The notes below the pieces were generated by a model, which saw nothing but the letters and a program-made list of their open reading frames with translations, had not been told where the DNA came from and searched no databases. A stretch of 64,000 bases of DNA from Cohnella panacarvi Gsoil 349 (GTDB lineage Bacteria; Bacillota; Bacilli; Paenibacillales; Paenibacillaceae), in NCBI RefSeq assembly GCF_000515335.1, contig NZ_KI911563.1, positions 1,461,598 through 1,525,597 on the forward strand. The letters run 5' to 3'. Position 1 is the stretch's first letter; every line of letters starts with the position of its first letter. Made by a program: the position numbers and the translations under genes. Shown here piece by piece: positions 18,350 to 26,197 of this stretch.

Positions 18350-19294
18350 TTAAACCTGAATATTTTCGTTATATCGCTGCAGTCCGCTTACCCACGTAGT
18401 GTTGTGAACGGGTTTTAAGATATCGGAAACCTCGCTCAGCAGTTCAAGATCCATAGGCACCTCCGTCCACTTCGCGTTTCTAACGATATTATCGGGGTTC
18501 GCCGTACTGACGAGGGTTGTCGGGACCCGCTCATTGCCTGTTGAAAATTGGATCGCCAGCTTGGCGATGTCTTCCCCGCGGCTTTCCAAGTATCGCGCAG
18601 CCTTCAGACAAGTCTCCTTCAGCTCCGGGCTTGCGAGATGCCAGTCCGGCGTTCCTCGCGTGCTCAGAAGCCCCATCGACAGAGGCGAAGCATTAACGAG
18701 TCCGACGCCTCTTGCGTCCAATAACGGCAATAGTTGAAGCAAAGAAGTATCGTTCAAGGAGTAATGGCAATAGGAAATGATCGCGTCGACCTCGACTTGA
18801 GGCAGCAATTGTTCGAATAACGCCAAAGGTAATCCGCAAATGCCGGAATTTCGTATTTTCCCTTGCTTCTTTAAACGGTTCAGTGCCGGAATAGCTTCTT
18901 CCAAGATGATCTCGGGCGGAACGAATTCGATATCATGGAGGAACAGAATATCTACGTAATCCGTATTCAGCCTCCTCAGGCTTTCTTCCAAACTGGATTC
19001 TATTCTCGAGCTCGAGAAATCGAACGTATCGACCCCGTATCGACCGGCTTTCGTGGATAGATAGAATCGGTCTCGCGACATTTGGCTTATCGCTTTCCCT
19101 AAAACGGTTTCTGCCTTGGTCGCGCCGTAATAAGGCGAAACATCGATATAATTGATACCTGCGTCGATCGCAGCGTGCACCGTACGAATGGCTTCCGCAT
19201 CATCCGTCTCGCGGAATACGGAACCAAGGGAAGAAGCGCCGAAACTAAGAGCGGAAACTTCCAATCCTGTTTTGCCTAATGGGCGATACTTCAT
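18350..19294 (-). CDS. Aldo/keto reductase, L-fucose dehydrogenase-like
   Basis: 314 residues from MKYRPLGKTGLEVSALSFG; the start is chosen behind AGGAGTGATGAT, 10 bp after the preceding stop. The AKR tetrad is visible: Asp and Tyr in YIDVSPYYGATKAE, Lys in LSTKAGRYG, His in LFLHDIEF. The family includes D-threo-aldose 1-dehydrogenase and L-galactose/L-fucose dehydrogenases, which oxidise the sugar to its lactone. With the lactonase gene before it and FucU after it, L-fucose to L-fuconolactone is the likely reaction. Confidence 0.85.
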   Translation of the reverse strand: MKYRPLGKTGLEVSALSFGASSLGSVFRETDDAEAIRTVHAAIDAGINYIDVSPYYGATKAETVLGKAISQMSRDRFYLSTKAGRYGVDTFDFSSSRIESSLEESLRRLNTDYVDILFLHDIEFVPPEIILEEAIPALNRLKKQGKIRNSGICGLPLALFEQLLPQVEVDAIISYCHYSLNDTSLLQLLPLLDARGVGLVNASPLSMGLLSTRGTPDWHLASPELKETCLKAARYLESRGEDIAKLAIQFSTGNERVPTTLVSTANPDNIVRNAKWTEVPMDLELLSEVSDILKPVHNTTWVSGLQRYNENIQV

Positions 19295-19304
19295 ATCATC
19301 ACTC

Positions 19305-20135
19305 CTATAGTTTATAAAACGCCTTGGCGTTTCCTCCGAACAGCAGGGCTTTCTCCTTGGCTCCCCATTCTTGCGGAATAGCGCCCTGAACAATCTCCAT
19401 AACGCGATCATAGCTCGCCGCGAGCAAACATACCGGCCAGTCCGAGCCGAACATGACCCGATCGGGGCCGAATACGCTAAGGGTATGTTCAATGTATTGT
19501 CGGAATTGTTCCTCCTCCCAGGCCTGGTGATCGGCTTCCGTAACCATACCGGATATTTTGCAATAGATATTCGGATGCTTGGCCGCGCGCGCGATCTGCG
19601 TAGCCCACGGTTCGAACGCTTGCTCTGCGATACGCGGCTTGCCGATATGGTCGATAACCCCTCTCAAGCCGGGAACGGCATCCAGCAACGCGTTTAGGGC
19701 GTCCAGTTGGTTTGATTTCACGAGCAAATCGACGGGCACGTCGTCCCTCGCATACTCTCGCAGCGCTTGCACGAATGACGGCTCGAGCACGCGATTCGCA
19801 TCGGTCATCTCTTGGATCATGATCCGAAAACCTACGAATTTGGGTTGTCTGCGCAATCGTTCGAAATGTTCTCGATGCGAGGGATCGAACAAATCCAACC
19901 ACCCGACGACACCCAATACGGATTCAGAGCCATCGGCAAGGGTCAACAAATATTCCGTTTCGTCTATCGTAGGGGCAGCTTGCACCACAATCGTTCCATT
20001 CCATTCATGCTTCTGCAGAATAGGTTCTAGATCCCCCGGCAAATAATCCCGGTACAGCACCGGCAACTCAGGCGTAATCCAACCGTAATCCGTGCGAGAC
20101 ATCGTCCAATAATGCTGATGGGCATCGATTCGCAT
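19305..20135 (-). CDS. Amidohydrolase, L-fuconolactonase-like (COG3618)
   Basis: 276 residues from MRIDAHQHYWTMSRTDYGWI, with start behind AAGGAG. The HxH metal motif (DAHQHYW), VIDHIGKP, YCKISGMVTEAD and the terminal FGSDWPVC are signatures of the L-fuconolactone/L-rhamnono-lactone hydrolases. It opens the lactone made by the next gene. It is first in the five-gene fucose operon, with its promoter in the 138-bp gap to the divergent AraC regulator. Confidence 0.88.
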   Translation of the reverse strand: MRIDAHQHYWTMSRTDYGWITPELPVLYRDYLPGDLEPILQKHEWNGTIVVQAAPTIDETEYLLTLADGSESVLGVVGWLDLFDPSHREHFERLRRQPKFVGFRIMIQEMTDANRVLEPSFVQALREYARDDVPVDLLVKSNQLDALNALLDAVPGLRGVIDHIGKPRIAEQAFEPWATQIARAAKHPNIYCKISGMVTEADHQAWEEEQFRQYIEHTLSVFGPDRVMFGSDWPVCLLAASYDRVMEIVQGAIPQEWGAKEKALLFGGNAKAFYKL

Positions 20136-20172
20136 GGGAGTTCTCTCCTTCATAAGCTTGTTATTCTTTCAT

Positions 20173-20186
20173 TGTACACGTTTGCA
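20173..20186 (-). promoter_or_regulatory. cre-like site over the fucose operon promoter
   Basis: TGTACACGTTTGCA differs at one fixed position from the CcpA consensus TGNAANCGNNNNCA and overlaps the candidate -10 TACAAT of the leftward operon. It suggests catabolite repression, less surely than the site at 12377. Confidence 0.4.
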
Positions 20187-20208
20187 TGAATAGTAAAATA
20201 ACATCAGA

Positions 20209-20238
20209 TTGCAATTTTATACCCGATTTTGATATACA
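20209..20238 (+). promoter_or_regulatory. Sigma-A promoter of the AraC regulator
   Basis: TTGCAA and TATACA boxes are separated by 18 bp, 35 bp before the chosen ATG with its GGAGGCG ribosome site. Confidence 0.6.
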
Positions 20239-20273
20239 ATAGAATCTAAAGACAGACCATGGAGGCGTGTCGC

Positions 20274-21143
20274 ATGCACCCGATGCGTAAAACCTTTTAT
20301 CTAGATCCGATATTTCCGTTCGATCTTGTCTATCATGGCACTCGTTATTCGATGAACGAGCTGCCTGACCATTTGCATGATTTGTACGAGATCGTATACA
20401 TTCACTCGGGCAAAGGAACCTTCTTCATCGATCACGCCCTGTATGAAAAAAGCGGCGGAGACTTGTTTCTCATACCGGGTAACACCATACATCGAGCATT
20501 TCCGTCCGCCGAGGAGCCCATCGTGTCTACCGCGGTGTTCTTCGCTCCCACCCTCGTACAAGATGAATCGCTGGGCGAAGGGTACGATCCGCTAAGATGC
20601 TTCGACATCGCCCGCAAGCGAAAACAATATAAACTGGAGCTGTCCGAACCGTTACGGCAGTTGATCGAACATTCGATAAACGCAATGGCGGAGGAACTGA
20701 AAGCGAAAACATCCGGATACCGCCACTCGATCAGACTCGATCTGCAAAAGCTTCTGCTCGGGCTGAACCGTCACAATCTTACAAAGGAGAGCTCTTCGGC
20801 GGACAATCGTATCGGTCCTCAGTGGATCAAGGACGCGCTGCGCCGCATTGACCGTAATCCCGTTCAATGCGGCGGCCTAGCCGAGCTGTCCGAGAAAGCT
20901 TGCGTCAGCCCCGCCCATTTCTCGCGGGCGTTTAAACAGCTCACCGGCATGAACGTGACCGATTATGTTAATGCCAAGCGGCTGGTTCACGCTAAAGAAT
21001 TGCTTTTGGAGACCGACAAGAATATAGAAACGATCGCGCTGACCTGCGGCTTTCAAGGGCTGCCCCACTTTTATAAAACCTTCAAAAAACTAACGGGCAT
21101 GACGCCGAGATCTTACCGAACCCAAAACCGTAATGGTAGCTAA
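20274..21143 (+). CDS. AraC family transcriptional regulator
   Basis: 289 residues from MHPMRKTFYLDPIFPFDLVY; ATG 20274 has GGAGG 8 bp upstream, while the earlier ATG at 20259 has none. An N-terminal cupin effector-binding domain (PDHLHDLYEIVYIHSGKGTF; GDLFLIPGNTIHRAF) precedes two HTHs (LSEKACVSPAHFSRAFKQL; TCGFQGLPHFYKTFKKLTG). Divergent from the fucose operon and so its likely sugar-responsive activator. Its last 60 bp overlap the 3' end of the convergent recombinase gene, which marks the element edge. Confidence 0.9.
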   Translation: MHPMRKTFYLDPIFPFDLVYHGTRYSMNELPDHLHDLYEIVYIHSGKGTFFIDHALYEKSGGDLFLIPGNTIHRAFPSAEEPIVSTAVFFAPTLVQDESLGEGYDPLRCFDIARKRKQYKLELSEPLRQLIEHSINAMAEELKAKTSGYRHSIRLDLQKLLLGLNRHNLTKESSSADNRIGPQWIKDALRRIDRNPVQCGGLAELSEKACVSPAHFSRAFKQLTGMNVTDYVNAKRLVHAKELLLETDKNIETIALTCGFQGLPHFYKTFKKLTGMTPRSYRTQNRNGS

Positions 21144-22650
21144 CTTCAAGGTGACCGTCATTATAAACAATTCCCTTTATTAACTCGTGCAGTACAATCC
21201 TTAAACGTGCCTCCTCAATATTTAATTCTCGAAACTCCTCAAGAAGATGGCGTAACGTTGATGCTTGGTTAACGGACTTAGTTAGATTCTCAATTTGCCG
21301 AGATAAGTTTTCGCTCTCCTCATTCGCCACATGAATTTGCCGCTTTTTCGCAAGCATTTCTTGAGTGTAAACCTCTTCAGTAAAGAGCTCCCTTTGCTGA
21401 AAAAGCGCCATCTGGTCCTTAGTTAGCTTTTGGATTTTGCTTTTAGCGGATTTCAACTCTTCCTCAAGTCGACCCAGCTCTTTTTCTATCGCAACCCTGA
21501 TCGTAAAAATTTCCGAAGGAATGTTCTGCAGCTTTGTTCGAATTAAAGTAAGGACAGCATCTTCGATCTCTCCTGCGTTCACATTGGCTTGATCACAGCA
21601 ATTCCTTCCGTACTTATGGTACGTCTTGCAGATGTAATATCGGTACTCCTTGCCGTTATAAGATCGTTTTTGACAAACCATTCCTTCTTTACACTTACCG
21701 CAAAAAAGGATCCCGGTTAAAGGATGATACGCGCGATTTGGCATCCTCTTATGTCCTCTTGAAAGTAGAATTTGCTGTGCTTTATAGAAGATTGCACGAT
21801 CAATAAGCGGCTCGTGAGCATTTTCAACAACGTTCCACTCTTCCTTAGCGGTTTTTATTTGGATTTTGCGCTTGGACATCCGTCCATCGTCCTCATATTC
21901 GCGCTGCAGCATGTTCCGCCGCTTACCGTGTACCACATTTCCTATATAGGCCGGGTTCCTTAATACTTGGTTAACGGTCTCGCGGCACCATAATGATCCG
22001 TTCTTGGATCGATAGCCCTGATTATTCAGACAGAGCGCAATCTTAAAAGTACCTAGCCCTTCATATACATAAAGATCAAAAATCGTCTTGGGGATATGCT
22101 TCCAAACCGGATCGACCTCGAGTTTTTTGGTAACTGCATTAACGACATAGCCGATTGGAGGTTCCCCGCCCCACTGGCCTCGCCTCGCTTTTTGCTTTCG
22201 GGCGCTGCTCACGCGTGCGGATATCTTCTTGCTTTCCTGCTCGGACAGCACCGACAAAATATCGAACGTGATGTTGTCCTTGTTCAAGGAATCGTAATTA
22301 TCGTTAATCGCGACAACGCGTACCCCGTACTGTTCGAACATGCCGATAATCGCGGGGTTTTCTTGTTTGTCTCTGCCTACGCGGCTGACTTCTTTGAAAA
22401 CAAGCAGTTTGAATTTATGTTCGCGTGCATCCTTAATCGCTTGCTTCATTTCTGCGCGATGAAACACGCTCGTGTAATATCCCGATACGGCCTCATCTCG
22501 GTAGATAAGCAGATTTTCTGCATCATAAAGCGAACCAAGTCGGCTTATATATTCTTGGCACTGACTGACCTGATTCTCGATCGAATCGCCTTGTTTGTCC
22601 GTGCTCACCCTTGCATACACCGCGCATTTTATTTTTTCGGAAGCAGACAA
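21082..22650 (-). CDS. Large serine recombinase, copy 2, intact
   Basis: 522 residues, with TTG start behind GGGAGGCG. The resolvase domain has catalytic S16 (YARVSTDKQ) and SRVGRDKQENPAIIGMF. The recombinase domain follows (FKIALCLNNQGYRSKNG), then the zinc ribbon (CGKCKEGMVCQKR; CKTYHKYGRNCCDQ) and a long coiled coil (about 370-480). These are the domains of phage integrases and of SpoIVCA-type recombinases that excise elements from sporulation genes. Copy 1 ends with SFDWLVK; here the last 15 or so residues are replaced by sequence antisense to the AraC gene, so the 3' edge was rearranged. Upstream lies yhbH, its likely target locus. Confidence 0.92.
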   Translation of the reverse strand: MSASEKIKCAVYARVSTDKQGDSIENQVSQCQEYISRLGSLYDAENLLIYRDEAVSGYYTSVFHRAEMKQAIKDAREHKFKLLVFKEVSRVGRDKQENPAIIGMFEQYGVRVVAINDNYDSLNKDNITFDILSVLSEQESKKISARVSSARKQKARRGQWGGEPPIGYVVNAVTKKLEVDPVWKHIPKTIFDLYVYEGLGTFKIALCLNNQGYRSKNGSLWCRETVNQVLRNPAYIGNVVHGKRRNMLQREYEDDGRMSKRKIQIKTAKEEWNVVENAHEPLIDRAIFYKAQQILLSRGHKRMPNRAYHPLTGILFCGKCKEGMVCQKRSYNGKEYRYYICKTYHKYGRNCCDQANVNAGEIEDAVLTLIRTKLQNIPSEIFTIRVAIEKELGRLEEELKSAKSKIQKLTKDQMALFQQRELFTEEVYTQEMLAKKRQIHVANEESENLSRQIENLTKSVNQASTLRHLLEEFRELNIEEARLRIVLHELIKGIVYNDGHLEVSYHYGFGFGKISASCPLVF

Positions 22651-22799
22651 GTATCTCGCCTCCCATGATCTTCTTCATTTGATCGAACGAAGATTTCAAT
22701 CTCGATTCCGTATGTTCGCCATGCGAATTCCTTTACCCTCTCCACCAACCACTCCTCGATCGGAGTATCGCCTTCCCTTTCCGTAAAGGTAAACTTCAT
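22629..22799 (-). CDS. Small conserved ORF translationally coupled to the recombinase
   Basis: 56 codons behind [32 protein letters not shown], then [21 protein letters not shown] and a basic end. Its stop at 22629-22631 lies inside the recombinase start, giving an overlap of 22 bp. The same ORF precedes recombinase copy 1 with mostly synonymous or conservative changes up to a frameshift, which argues that it is translated. Small proteins beside large serine recombinases can be directionality factors controlling excision; that role is only a hypothesis here. No known domain was recognised. Confidence 0.55.
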   Translation of the reverse strand: MKFTFTEREGDTPIEEWLVERVKEFAWRTYGIEIEIFVRSNEEDHGRRDTCLLPKK

Positions 22800-22876
22800 C
22801 GCTTCTCCCCCACACGTTCAGTTACTTCAACGTATGTAGGCGACGACTTGTCACATTCGTTAATTACGCCACACCC
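22797..22876. repeat. Recombinase-element end, also present at 3506-3590
   Basis: About 80 bp upstream of the small ORF are nearly the same in both recombinase loci (sharing TTCAGTTACTTCAA, GACGACTTGTCACATTC and GTTAATTACGCC). Similarity stops at CACCC near 22876 and at AACCC near 3590. At 22877 the yhbH frame resumes at once, so this is the element terminus. It probably also contains the promoter of the small ORF/recombinase unit. Confidence 0.65.
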
Positions 22877-23374
22877 CTATCGATGGGCAGCTTCGAAAAA
22901 TATTGCGCGAGGTCGTTCTTCTTCTGGATGAGCCGGTTTCTGCGCAAGCAGTACGAGAAAGTCGAGATCGTGTTCATCGCGCACCATACCGAGGCGAAAG
23001 AAGTGACCGAGGAGGAGTTCTTCACGCGCGGCGAGAGCGGCGGCACGATCTGCTCCTCCGCTTACGTGAAGGCGCTTGAAATCATCGACAGCCGTTATCC
23101 GCCTTCGCAATACAACATCTATCCGTTCCACTTCTCCGACGGCGACAACCTGACGAGCGATAACGAGCGGTGCGTCCGCCTCATTCAGGAGATGCTGAAG
23201 AAATCGAATATTTTCGGCTACGGGGAAGTCAATCAATACAACCGGTCGAGCACGCTGATGTCGGCTTACAAGCATCTGGAGCATCAGCAGTTCCTCTATT
23301 ACGTGATCAAGGAAAAAGCGGAGATATACTCGGCGCTCAAGACGTTCTTCAAGAAACGCGAAGCGGCGGGTTAA
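22877..23374 (+). pseudogene. yhbH: yhbH (DUF444) C-terminal fragment
   Basis: Reading [69 protein letters not shown] and [20 protein letters not shown], this is the last 160 or so residues of YhbH, intact to its stop. The break falls in the MIDAS-like DTSGSMG motif: only SMG is left and PL precedes it. The fragment is GC-rich like the core genome, unlike the fragments at 1471 and 5307. It is preceded at once by the end of the recombinase element. In relatives yhbH stands near prkA and spoVR; here spoVR lies 26 kb to the right on the same strand. Confidence 0.88.
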
Positions 23375-23382
23375 AGCGAATA

Positions 23383-23411
23383 AGCGATCGTCTCCCGAAG
23401 GGACGGTCGCT
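23383..23411 (+). terminator. Hairpin after yhbH
   Basis: AGCGATCGTC and GACGGTCGCT pair (one G-T) around CCCGAAGG, 9 bp after the yhbH stop, followed by TTTAA. Confidence 0.6.
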
Positions 23412-23436
23412 TTAACGATTAAGGGAGGCGATACGA

Positions 23437-23625
23437 TTGTCTACGGTTCGAATCCTACGCAGCATTGCCGCCGGTTTGATCCTGGCGATCCTCGTCATCG
23501 GCCTGCTGCCGTTCCTGCTCGTCTTCTTCATGGCGGACGCGAGCGGCCTGGCCGATATGGCGGACACGACTCCGATCTACACGCTCGTGAACAAGTTCAT
23601 CGACTGGGGAAAAGCGGGGCGGTGA
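23437..23625 (+). CDS. Small membrane protein of unknown function
   Basis: 62 residues, TTG start behind GGGAGGCGATACGA. A single hydrophobic segment (IAAGLILAILVIGLLPFLLV) is followed by MADASGLADMADTT and an amphipathic tail. No family was recognised. It lies between the yhbH terminator and another terminator as its own unit, and has core-like GC content. Confidence 0.65.
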   Translation: MSTVRILRSIAAGLILAILVIGLLPFLLVFFMADASGLADMADTTPIYTLVNKFIDWGKAGR

Positions 23626-23631
23626 CAAAAA

Positions 23632-23664
23632 AAAGCGACCGATCCGCGTGTTGTCGGTCGCTTT
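23632..23664. terminator. Bidirectional terminator
   Basis: The arms AGCGACCGA and TCGGTCGCT around an 11-base loop, with an A-run on the left and TTTCT on the right, serve the small membrane gene and the convergent broken gene. Confidence 0.8.
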
Positions 23665-23702
23665 CTACTCGCTCTTATGCGCAAGCATGTAATGCAGAAT
23701 CG

Positions 23703-24190
23703 TTACCGGCTCTTGCTGCAAACTCGCAGACTCGTCATTCCGATACCGATCCAACATAACCCCGCAGGCCAATAGGCGAATCCGGCGGCCAACTCCCACC
23801 AAAAGCTCTCGTCGGAATGATTGGCCATCCATTCTCCGCCGACAAACAAAGCGAGCGTAAATACGACTGTAGCGAATAATAGGCGCGCAAGCCGCCGATA
23901 TTGCGCATTGCCCTTAAGCGACCAACCCCACGACATCATTCCGATCATCAATAGCAGATGGGAAAATAAAAACAAATACCAGCCCCCTATTCCAATATCC
24001 CCGTTCCATTCTTGCTGGGCATCGATAACGTTATTGGATACGATATCCCGTAATCGAAGCTGTCGAAGCCGAGCCAAGTGTCGTTGCGATTATAAGTCGT
24101 GCTGCCGTGCGTCATCGCGAAAGCCGCGCCGAAGAATAGATAAAGCAATCCTCCGGCAATACCCGCCCATGCCGTGCTTATACGATGCAT
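23703..24190 (-). pseudogene. Four-helix membrane protein, frameshifted
   Basis: A good start (GGGAGGTTTTGATT, ATG 24190) opens MHRISTAWAGIAGGLLYLFF. After GFDSFDYG a one-base loss near 24050 sends the frame to a stop. The neighbouring frame continues with NNVIDAQQEWNGDIGIGGWY, FLFSHLLLMIGMMSWGWSL and further hydrophobic segments to 23703. Restored, it would be a protein of about 160 residues with four membrane helices. Function unknown. A sequencing error is an alternative. Confidence 0.65.
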
Positions 24191-24302
24191 AATCAAAACC
24201 TCCCGCAAGAGTCGATATCCGAATCTTACAGGAGGCAATTGAATTTTTAACGAACGCCGTATGAAGAAAATAAGAAGATCTCAACGAGATCCGATCAGAA
24301 CA

Positions 24303-25382
24303 TTATCTATTCAAGGATGTTCGGGCTAACTCATACAAGCTTTTCCCTGATTCTCTCTCGATAAAATCAACCAAATCTTTGCCTCTTAATCCTTCTTTTA
24401 AAATATACTGACTCGTTTCCTTATTAATCCCCAACTGGCCTATCGTGTGATAGAAGCTGAATAGAATCTCTTTGTTATTCCCGCGAGTATGACGACCATA
24501 TCCAGATACTACGCTCCGTCTCTTCGGTTCTGCAATCTTCTTTTCACTGTACTTATATACCTTCGCATAAACGGAAGGCACTTCGAATCTTTTCGCAATG
24601 CATACTCTATGATTTGCATTTGCTATTCTATATTGACCATTATATTCCTCCAACACGATTTCATCATACCAATGTTCAATGTCCGGTTGTACATACTCAT
24701 TGTTATTGAAGCGATTGTATATATCCATACAACGTTCGAATTTTTTGCACTCCTCCATCAATCCGATCGATTCCGCAGATGCCACAAACATCTCATGCTC
24801 GCTGAAAAAAACATACTCGTTATCACGATGTCCATTCAATAGGTTAAGCGTCTGAAAAATCCCTTTTATCCTGCATCGGTTTCCATCCCCGCCGGATCTA
24901 AAGGGATACAGGATATGGGATGTATCCACCCACTTAAACTCTATCGAATCATTTGTATAGTCGTGCTCGCCTTGAGAAGGATTGAATACTGGAGTTCTTT
25001 GGGTATACAAGGTCTTTGCCTCATCGACGATCTCTATTGAATCTCTCTTGTTTACTATATTTATTGTGATCATGACTTTTTGCTTTTCGAATAACCATTT
25101 ATCGACCAATCTACAATAGAGCAAACGAAAGATCAAACCTATTGTAGGTTTTTCCCGCTTCCTATAATCAAGCTTGTTGATTGCTCTATCCATCCTGCTA
25201 AAGAACTTCTGATCCTTCTTCATATAAATGCCAGGTAGAAATTCATTGTAATGATCTTCCGACCCGCTCTGTTCCAAAAAACGATCAATCTCATAAGATC
25301 CAAAGAACAAACCGTTAAACTTAATTGCTATGTTGCTGCCTTCCTTTTGTTCATAGACATATCTAATCGTTTGCTCGCCCAT
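24303..25382 (-). CDS. Hypothetical protein with ParB/sulfiredoxin-like segment
   Basis: 359 residues from MGEQTIRYVYEQKEG, start behind GGAGG (25382). The only suggestive stretch is near residues 240-275: YDEIVLEEYNGQYRIANANH followed by RVCIAKRFEVPSVYAKVY. It resembles the ParB-like fold's pattern of a substrate-binding NxHR followed by xxAxxxG/VPxVxAxVY. The rest is charged and not recognised. The gene is clearly AT-richer than its neighbours, suggesting horizontal gain. A perfect 16-bp palindrome sits 24 bp upstream of the start. No partner gene is evident. Confidence 0.5.
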   Translation of the reverse strand: MGEQTIRYVYEQKEGSNIAIKFNGLFFGSYEIDRFLEQSGSEDHYNEFLPGIYMKKDQKFFSRMDRAINKLDYRKREKPTIGLIFRLLYCRLVDKWLFEKQKVMITINIVNKRDSIEIVDEAKTLYTQRTPVFNPSQGEHDYTNDSIEFKWVDTSHILYPFRSGGDGNRCRIKGIFQTLNLLNGHRDNEYVFFSEHEMFVASAESIGLMEECKKFERCMDIYNRFNNNEYVQPDIEHWYDEIVLEEYNGQYRIANANHRVCIAKRFEVPSVYAKVYKYSEKKIAEPKRRSVVSGYGRHTRGNNKEILFSFYHTIGQLGINKETSQYILKEGLRGKDLVDFIERESGKSLYELARTSLNR

Positions 25383-25405
25383 ACAACGCCTCCAGAACAT
25401 GACCT

Positions 25406-25421
25406 CGTTACGATCGTAACG
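25406..25421. promoter_or_regulatory. Perfect 16-bp palindrome upstream of the ParB-like gene
   Basis: CGTTACGATCGTAACG is fully self-complementary and lies 24-39 bp before the ATG. It is a candidate operator for autoregulation. Confidence 0.45.
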
Positions 25422-25562
25422 CAGCAAGTAGAATTTCGAGAAATAAACCTCGTTCTAGCCCAGACGACCGCTACCGGCGGCAAGAGACGCGAGGCGGAGG
25501 AGTAAAGTCGATAGAGCGATCTCGGAGCAGTAGCAATACTACTTCAACCGTAAAAAGCATAG

Positions 25563-25605
25563 AAAAACCCGAGCGCGCTTTGGAGAAGCATGCGCTCGGG
25601 TTTTT
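25563..25605. terminator. Strong bidirectional terminator
   Basis: AAAAACCCGAGCGC pairs with GCGCTCGGGTTTTT around a 15-base loop. It lies 20 bp past the stop of the leftward CBM remnant, and is probably that gene's original terminator. Confidence 0.85.
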
Positions 25606-25624
25606 CGTCCTGAAGCCTGGAAAG

Positions 25625-26060
25625 CTATTGCTGGGTCAGCCTGACGTCGTCGATATGAAGCGTCGTGCCGCCGGGGGAGTTCACGTAGAAGCCGACGTCG
25701 ACGACTCCCGAGGTGACGAAGATGTTATCGATGCTGATATACTTCCATACCCCGTCGTTGGCCATATTGTAATATTGCGCGGAGCCGCCGTAATTCGATA
25801 TCTCCGCGCGCGGTCGTCGGCGTCGCGTTGTTCAGCCGAACCCACGCCTCGAACTTGTAGTTGGCGTTATTGGTCGGCACGCTCACCTGCTGGTGGATGC
25901 TTTGCTGATAAGCGCCGGGCGCGTAGAAGTACGCCCGCTGCATGCCGGTCCAAGCCGTCTCCGGCGGATTCAACGCCACCCCGCCGTCAATGCCGTAAGC
26001 AACGCTCTGTCCTCCCGGATGCCACTCGGTCCTTTGCAGTTCTTGATTGGCGTTAATTTA
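25625..26060 (-). pseudogene. C-terminal carbohydrate-binding module of a lost secreted enzyme
   Basis: Read leftward: QELQRTEWHPGGQSVAYGI, TAWTGMQRAYFYAPGAYQQS, YKFEAWVRLNNATPTTAR, then after a frameshift near 25805 ISNYGGSAQYYNMANDGVWK, YISIDNIFVTSGVVDVGFY and the terminal GGTTLHIDDVRLTQQ. This is the beta-sandwich pattern of CBM6/CBM22-like modules at the end of secreted glycosidases. No start or catalytic domain remains. A stop lies just upstream of the match at about 26060. Confidence 0.7.
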
Positions 26061-26197
26061 TCGCTCGCATCTTCGACTCTTCCCTCGCCTTCATCAATTT
26101 TATCCTCGCGACAGCGGTCGACACCCTCCGCAACCCGAATTCGCTAAAATATAGGCGGATAGCGAATTTATGGAGCCGATAAGGAGAGGGAGAGTTT

